Of a DNA stretch of 64,000 nt, positions 60,676-64,000 are shown in pieces (position 1 is the first letter of the stretch; every line of letters begins with the position of its first letter). The notes below the pieces were generated by a model. That model saw nothing but the letters and a program-made list of their open reading frames with translations. It had not been told where the DNA came from and made no database searches. Both the position numbers and the translations under genes were made by a program. The DNA is from Tianweitania aestuarii (GTDB taxonomy: Bacteria > Pseudomonadota > Alphaproteobacteria > Rhizobiales > Rhizobiaceae). The DNA is taken from NCBI RefSeq assembly GCF_018457165.1, contig NZ_JAFMNX010000001.1:248001-312000 (forward strand). The letters are read 5' to 3'.

Positions 60676-61185
60676 ATGCCACGACGCGATTTTCTCAGAG
60701 GAACCGCAGCCTTTGCTCTTCTGGCTGCTGCCGGATCGTCGCTTTACGCACGCTTCACCGGTGCAGCCAGCGCAGCGGAGCCCCGTTCAAGCTTTCCCGT
60801 GCAGAAAAGCGAGGCTGAATGGCGGTCGCAACTGACGCCGCAGCAGTTCACCGTCTTGCGCAAGGAAGGCACGGAGCGTGCTTATACGAGCCCTTTGAAC
60901 GATGAGCATCGCCGTGGCACGTTTTCATGCGCCGGCTGCGGTCAGGCGGTTTATGCCTCGGACACAAAGTTCGATTCCGGAACGGGCTGGCCGAGCTTCT
61001 GGGACGCGGTGCCGAATGCGGTGGGCACGAGCGTGGATCGCTCCTTCATGATGGTGCGCACCGAATGTCATTGCTCCCGCTGCGGCGGGCATCTCGGCCA
61101 TATCTTCGACGATGGACCGCAGCCCACCGGCAAGCGCCATTGCATCAACGGCGTTGCCATGAGCTTCAAGCCGGCAGCGGCTTGA
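60676..61185 (+). CDS. msrB: Tat-exported methionine-R-sulfoxide reductase
   Basis: 169 residues. A twin-arginine signal (PRRDFLRGTAAF) precedes an MsrB domain (about 42-166). Zinc cysteines are Cys85, Cys88, Cys133 and Cys136, and the catalytic Cys156 is in KRHCINGVAM. Most MsrB proteins are cytosolic; the export signal makes this one periplasmic, repairing oxidised methionine in exported proteins. Its reductant is not encoded nearby. It is convergent with engB. Confidence 0.93.
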   Translation: MPRRDFLRGTAAFALLAAAGSSLYARFTGAASAAEPRSSFPVQKSEAEWRSQLTPQQFTVLRKEGTERAYTSPLNDEHRRGTFSCAGCGQAVYASDTKFDSGTGWPSFWDAVPNAVGTSVDRSFMMVRTECHCSRCGGHLGHIFDDGPQPTGKRHCINGVAMSFKPAAA

Positions 61186-61198
61186 AGGTCTCGCGGGC

Positions 61199-61852
61199 TT
61201 AGCTGCGCGCGGCGGTCAGGATGGCGTCGCGCACCTCGTCGAGACCCTCGCCCTTTTCCGAAGAGGTCGCGAGCACGCCGGGAAACGCGGCCGGATGCTT
61301 CTTGACCTTTTCCGTGGTTTCGCCGAGCAGGCGCCCGACGCCGGGCGTCTTCAGCTTGTCGGCCTTGGTCAGCACGACCTGATAGGACACGGCGGCCTTG
61401 TCGAGCAGCGCCATGACTTCCTCGTCGCGCTTCATGATGCCGTGACGGCCGTCGATCAGAAGATACACGCGCTTCAGCGTCACGCGGCCCTTGAGATAAT
61501 CGAACACGAGCTTGGTCCAGCGATCGACCTGCTCCTTCGGCGCCTGGGCAAAGCCATAGCCGGGCATATCCACCACCGCGATCGGGGGCAGGTTGCCGTT
61601 TTCGCCCGAAAAGCCTTCCGGCACGAAGTAGTTGAGCTCCTGCGTGCGGCCGGGCGTGTTGGACGTGCGCGCCAGGCCCTTCTGTTCCAGAAGCGCATTG
61701 ATCAGGGAGGACTTGCCGACATTGGAGCGGCCGGCAAAGGCCACTTCCGGCGGACCTTCCGGCGGCAGGAACTTCATGTCCGGCACGCCGCGAATGAACA
61801 CCCAGGGCCGCTTGAACAGGCCGGGCTCGAGGGTGGCGACGGTTTCGGTCAT
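61199..61852 (-). CDS. engB: Ribosome biogenesis GTPase EngB/YihA
   Basis: 217 residues of the YihA/EngB family, needed for 50S assembly. GTPase boxes: [32 protein letters not shown] and SSEKGEG. The ATG at 61852 overlaps the acetyltransferase stop (ATGA), making the two genes translationally coupled. A longer reading frame upstream lies inside the acetyltransferase gene and is rejected. Confidence 0.95.
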   Translation of the reverse strand: MTETVATLEPGLFKRPWVFIRGVPDMKFLPPEGPPEVAFAGRSNVGKSSLINALLEQKGLARTSNTPGRTQELNYFVPEGFSGENGNLPPIAVVDMPGYGFAQAPKEQVDRWTKLVFDYLKGRVTLKRVYLLIDGRHGIMKRDEEVMALLDKAAVSYQVVLTKADKLKTPGVGRLLGETTEKVKKHPAAFPGVLATSSEKGEGLDEVRDAILTAARS

Positions 61853-62493
61853 TGTGCGGCCTCCAGGCGGTCGAGGTCGGCGCCTCGGATTGCATCCAGG
61901 TTTCGGCTGATCTTGTCGAGCGGCCAGTCCCACCAGGCGATTGCCAGCAGCCGCTCGATCACGGTGTCGTCGAAACGCTGCCGGATCGGCCGGGCCGGAT
62001 TGCCGCCAACGATCGTGTAGGGCGCAACGTCGGAAACCACAACCGCGCGGGCAGCAATGATCGCCCCGCTGCCGATCGAAACACCCGGCATGATCATGGC
62101 CTGCGTGCCGATCCAGACATCGTGGCCGATCGTGGTGTCGCCGCGGTTCTCGGCCGTCCACGTCGCGGGATCGAAGCCGTCTTCCCAGCCATGGCCGAAG
62201 ATGTTGAACGGGAAGGTCGAAAAGCCCGCCATTGCATGATTGGCGCCGTTCATGATGAAGCTGACGCCTTCGGCCAACGCGCAGAAGCGGCCGATCACCA
62301 GCCGGTCGCCGACAAACGGGTAGTGGTAAAGAACGCAGCGCTCGCGGAAATGCTCGGGACCTTGCGGATCGTCGTAATAGGTGAAGTCGCCGATCTCAAT
62401 GTTCTCGGCGTCTTCCAGCAACGGCTTGAGGAAACCGACGCGCTTATGCGCCGGCGCCATCGGATGCTTGATGTTGGGATTGGGACCCGTCAC
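61849..62493 (-). CDS. CatB-related hexapeptide O-acetyltransferase
   Basis: 214 residues of the xenobiotic acetyltransferase (CatB/Vat) family, a left-handed beta helix. [20 protein letters not shown] includes the catalytic His86, and [19 protein letters not shown] with [16 protein letters not shown] are hexapeptide repeats. Members acetylate chloramphenicol or streptogramins, but many chromosomal homologues have unknown or housekeeping substrates, so resistance should not be assumed. A terminator stands upstream, between yidC and this gene. Four-base overlap with engB. Confidence 0.87.
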   Translation of the reverse strand: MTGPNPNIKHPMAPAHKRVGFLKPLLEDAENIEIGDFTYYDDPQGPEHFRERCVLYHYPFVGDRLVIGRFCALAEGVSFIMNGANHAMAGFSTFPFNIFGHGWEDGFDPATWTAENRGDTTIGHDVWIGTQAMIMPGVSIGSGAIIAARAVVVSDVAPYTIVGGNPARPIRQRFDDTVIERLLAIAWWDWPLDKISRNLDAIRGADLDRLEAAQ

Positions 62494-62522
62494 GGCACGT
62501 GTCTCCCTGGCTTGAAAAAGGA

Positions 62523-62547
62523 AAAGGCCGGTCGGAACCGGCCTTTC
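62523..62547 (-). terminator. Terminator between yidC and the acetyltransferase gene
   Basis: AAAGGCCGGT pairs with ACCGGCCTTT around CGGA. It lies just beyond the yidC stop, so the acetyltransferase-engB unit may be partly uncoupled from yidC transcription. Confidence 0.85.
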
Positions 62548-62553
62548 GCATGC

Positions 62554-64000
62554 TTATTCCGCTGCTTTGGGTTTTCGCTTGAACAAGCCGGTGAGATTGT
62601 CCCACAGCTCGATCTTGGCGCCCTGGCGCTTCATGATGATCGCCTGCTGGGTCACCGACAGCGTGTTGTTCCAGGCCCAGTAGATCACGAGACCCGCGGG
62701 GAAGCCGGCCATCATGAAGGTGAAGATGATCGGCATGTAGTTGAAGATCATCGCCTGGGTTGGATCGGGCGGGGTCGGGTTCATGCGCATCTGCAGGAAC
62801 ATCGTGATGCCCATGATCAACGGCCAGACGCCGATCATCAGGAAGGCAGGCACGGCGTAGGGCAGCAAACCGAACAGGTTGAACACCGAGGTCGGATCGG
62901 GTGCCGCCAGATCCTGGATCCAGCCAAAGAACGGCGCATGGCGCATTTCGATGGTGATATACAGAACCTTGTAGAGCGCGAAGAACACCGGGATCTGGAT
63001 CAGCACCGGCCAGCAGCCCGCCAGCGGATTGATCTTTTCGGTCTTGTAGAGCTGCATCATCGCCTGCTGCTGCTTCATCTTGTCGTCCGCATACTTCTCG
63101 CGGATCTCAAGCAGCTTCGGCTGCACCTTCTTCATGTTCGCCATCGACTTGTAGCTCTTGTTGGCGAGCGGGAAGAAGATGGCCTTGACGATCACGGTGG
63201 TCGCCAGAATGGCGAGGCCGAAATTGCCGAGCAGCTTGAACAGGTGGTCGATCAGCCAGAACATCGGCTTGGTGATGAAGTGGAACCAGCCCCAGTCGAT
63301 CAGAAGATCGAAACGGCGAATCTGGCGATCTTCCTCATAGGCGTTGATCGTCTCGACCTGCTTGGCGCCGGCGAAAACGAGCGTTTCCTGCGTGTCGGTG
63401 GCGCCGGGCGCGATCGTGACGGCGTCAGACAGGAAGTCCGACTGGTAGCTTGGACGGCCGCTGTCGAAATAGGCATAGCGCGGCTGGAAGGCCTGCTTGC
63501 TCGACGGCACCATGGCCGTTGCCCAGTATTTGTCGGTGATGCCGAGCCAGCCATCCGTGGACTTGCCGGGCACGAACTGCTTGTCGTCTTCGAGCGCGGC
63601 GTATTTGTGCTCCTGCAGGCCTTCTTCGCCGGTCACGCCGATCAGGCCTTCATGCAGAACATAGGTGCTGGCAACCAGCGGCTTGTCGAAGCGCGTGACG
63701 CGGCCATAGGACGCCAGGCTCACCGGCTCGCCGCCATTGTTGGCGACCATGTCGCTGACGGTGAACATGTAGTTCGGGTCCACCGAGATCGTGCGGCGGA
63801 AAACCAGACCCTGGCCGTTGTCGTAAACGAGCGTAACGGGCGTTGACGGGGTCAGCGAAGCGTTTCCGCCTTCAACCTGCCAGATCGTGTCGGCACCCGG
63901 AAGCGGGCCGACATTGCTGTTTGAAGGTGCGCTGTAGCCGAGTTCAACGAAATAGCCGTTGGGCAGACCGGCGGGGTTCAACAGCTCGATCAGCGGTGAG
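62554..64000 (-). CDS. yidC: Membrane protein insertase YidC (5' end beyond window)
   Basis: The open frame runs without a stop to the right edge, so the N-terminal membrane anchor and start are missing. The visible part covers most of the large periplasmic P1 domain and the complete C-terminal insertase core: [46 protein letters not shown], and the final [18 protein letters not shown], with a basic tail ([10 protein letters not shown]). It inserts and folds inner-membrane proteins with or without SecYEG. rnpA and rpmH are expected upstream outside the window. Confidence 0.95.
   Translation of the reverse strand, partial: SPLIELLNPAGLPNGYFVELGYSAPSNSNVGPLPGADTIWQVEGGNASLTPSTPVTLVYDNGQGLVFRRTISVDPNYMFTVSDMVANNGGEPVSLASYGRVTRFDKPLVASTYVLHEGLIGVTGEEGLQEHKYAALEDDKQFVPGKSTDGWLGITDKYWATAMVPSSKQAFQPRYAYFDSGRPSYQSDFLSDAVTIAPGATDTQETLVFAGAKQVETINAYEEDRQIRRFDLLIDWGWFHFITKPMFWLIDHLFKLLGNFGLAILATTVIVKAIFFPLANKSYKSMANMKKVQPKLLEIREKYADDKMKQQQAMMQLYKTEKINPLAGCWPVLIQIPVFFALYKVLYITIEMRHAPFFGWIQDLAAPDPTSVFNLFGLLPYAVPAFLMIGVWPLIMGITMFLQMRMNPTPPDPTQAMIFNYMPIIFTFMMAGFPAGLVIYWAWNNTLSVTQQAIIMKRQGAKIELWDNLTGLFKRKPKAAE

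Noticed and set aside
61849-62493. Acetyltransferase as an antibiotic resistance gene
   Set aside because: The family match is real, but it sits in a housekeeping operon without mobile elements, and many chromosomal relatives do not act on antibiotics.
61852-63846. A 664-codon open frame opposite yidC and the acetyltransferase gene
   Set aside because: Both real genes are unmistakable. The long frame follows from third-position GC bias, and its product is His/Arg/Asp-rich.
1-64000. CRISPR arrays, insertion sequences, integrases and rRNA genes
   Set aside because: The window was read for regular spaced repeats, transposase or recombinase motifs and rRNA sequence, and none was found.

Overview
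The window is GC-rich chromosomal DNA from an alphaproteobacterium, most likely of the order Hyphomicrobiales (Rhizobiales). The signs are a SURF1 gene followed by a RegB/RegA-type (ActS/ActR) redox two-component pair, a homologue of the Brucella BP26/Omp28 SIMPL protein, a yidC-engB-argB neighbourhood, the SRP RNA-dnaX-ybaB-recR string, and four promoter candidates matching the alphaproteobacterial EcfG general-stress consensus. No prophage, insertion sequence, CRISPR array or plasmid function was seen. Both ends cut a gene: SURF1 on the left and yidC on the right.

Layout. 0-2.5 kb: SURF1, actS, actR. 2.5-7.2 kb: a DeoR-type regulator divergent from a 1250-residue autotransporter whose passenger begins with an endonuclease/exonuclease/phosphatase (EEP) domain. 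7.2-12.6 kb: a VOC protein, a GAF-GGDEF diguanylate cyclase, a DUF4142 protein, an EcfG-like ECF sigma factor, gluconokinase and purU. 12.6-15.2 kb: a translationally coupled three-gene LEA-like/holin-like stress operon. 15.4-20.7 kb: a compact heme-copper oxidase locus (CtaG-like, CopD-like, DUF2231, subunit II, a subunit I-III fusion and a small membrane protein). 20.8-25 kb: tRNA-Ile2, the BP26-like protein, a small secreted protein, a YcgN-type protein and an OmpA-family protein with a very long Pro/Glu/Ala-rich spacer. 25-33.8 kb: a GhrA-like reductase and a Yej-type oligopeptide ABC operon with two different binding proteins. 33.9-38.1 kb: a membrane-anchored cytochrome c with a 150-residue low-complexity tail, kdsB, pheA, nudC and a HIT protein. 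38.2-43.8 kb: SRP RNA, dnaX, ybaB, recR, a lytic transglycosylase and an AI-2E-family transporter. 43.9-50.9 kb: two luciferase-like oxidoreductases flanking a double-Kazal lipoprotein, a DUF6481 protein, rmuC, and def-fmt-truA. 50.9-57.5 kb: the dapD-DUF805-dapE-Yip1-like operon, a LOG-family protein, a pyrimidine 5'-nucleotidase, an EamA transporter and a DUF4160/DUF2442 pair behind argB. 57.5-64 kb: argB, a SigK-RskA-fasciclin-MsrB group, engB, a CatB-like acetyltransferase and yidC.

Themes. Much of the window is housekeeping: lysine, phenylalanine, arginine and KDO synthesis, translation initiation, DNA replication and repair. The accessory interest lies in envelope and stress functions. 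Exact GGAAC boxes followed after 16 bases by a near-CGTT box stand before the DUF4142 gene, the LEA-like operon, the ompA-family gene and a 61-codon gene, and an EcfG-like sigma gene lies nearby. A second sigma/anti-sigma pair sits directly before a fasciclin gene, the arrangement known from the mycobacterial SigK regulon. The best candidates for something little described are the EEP-autotransporter fusion, the SigK-RskA-FAS1-MsrB module, and the oxidase locus, whose catalytic subunit has Gln at the usual K-channel lysine position.
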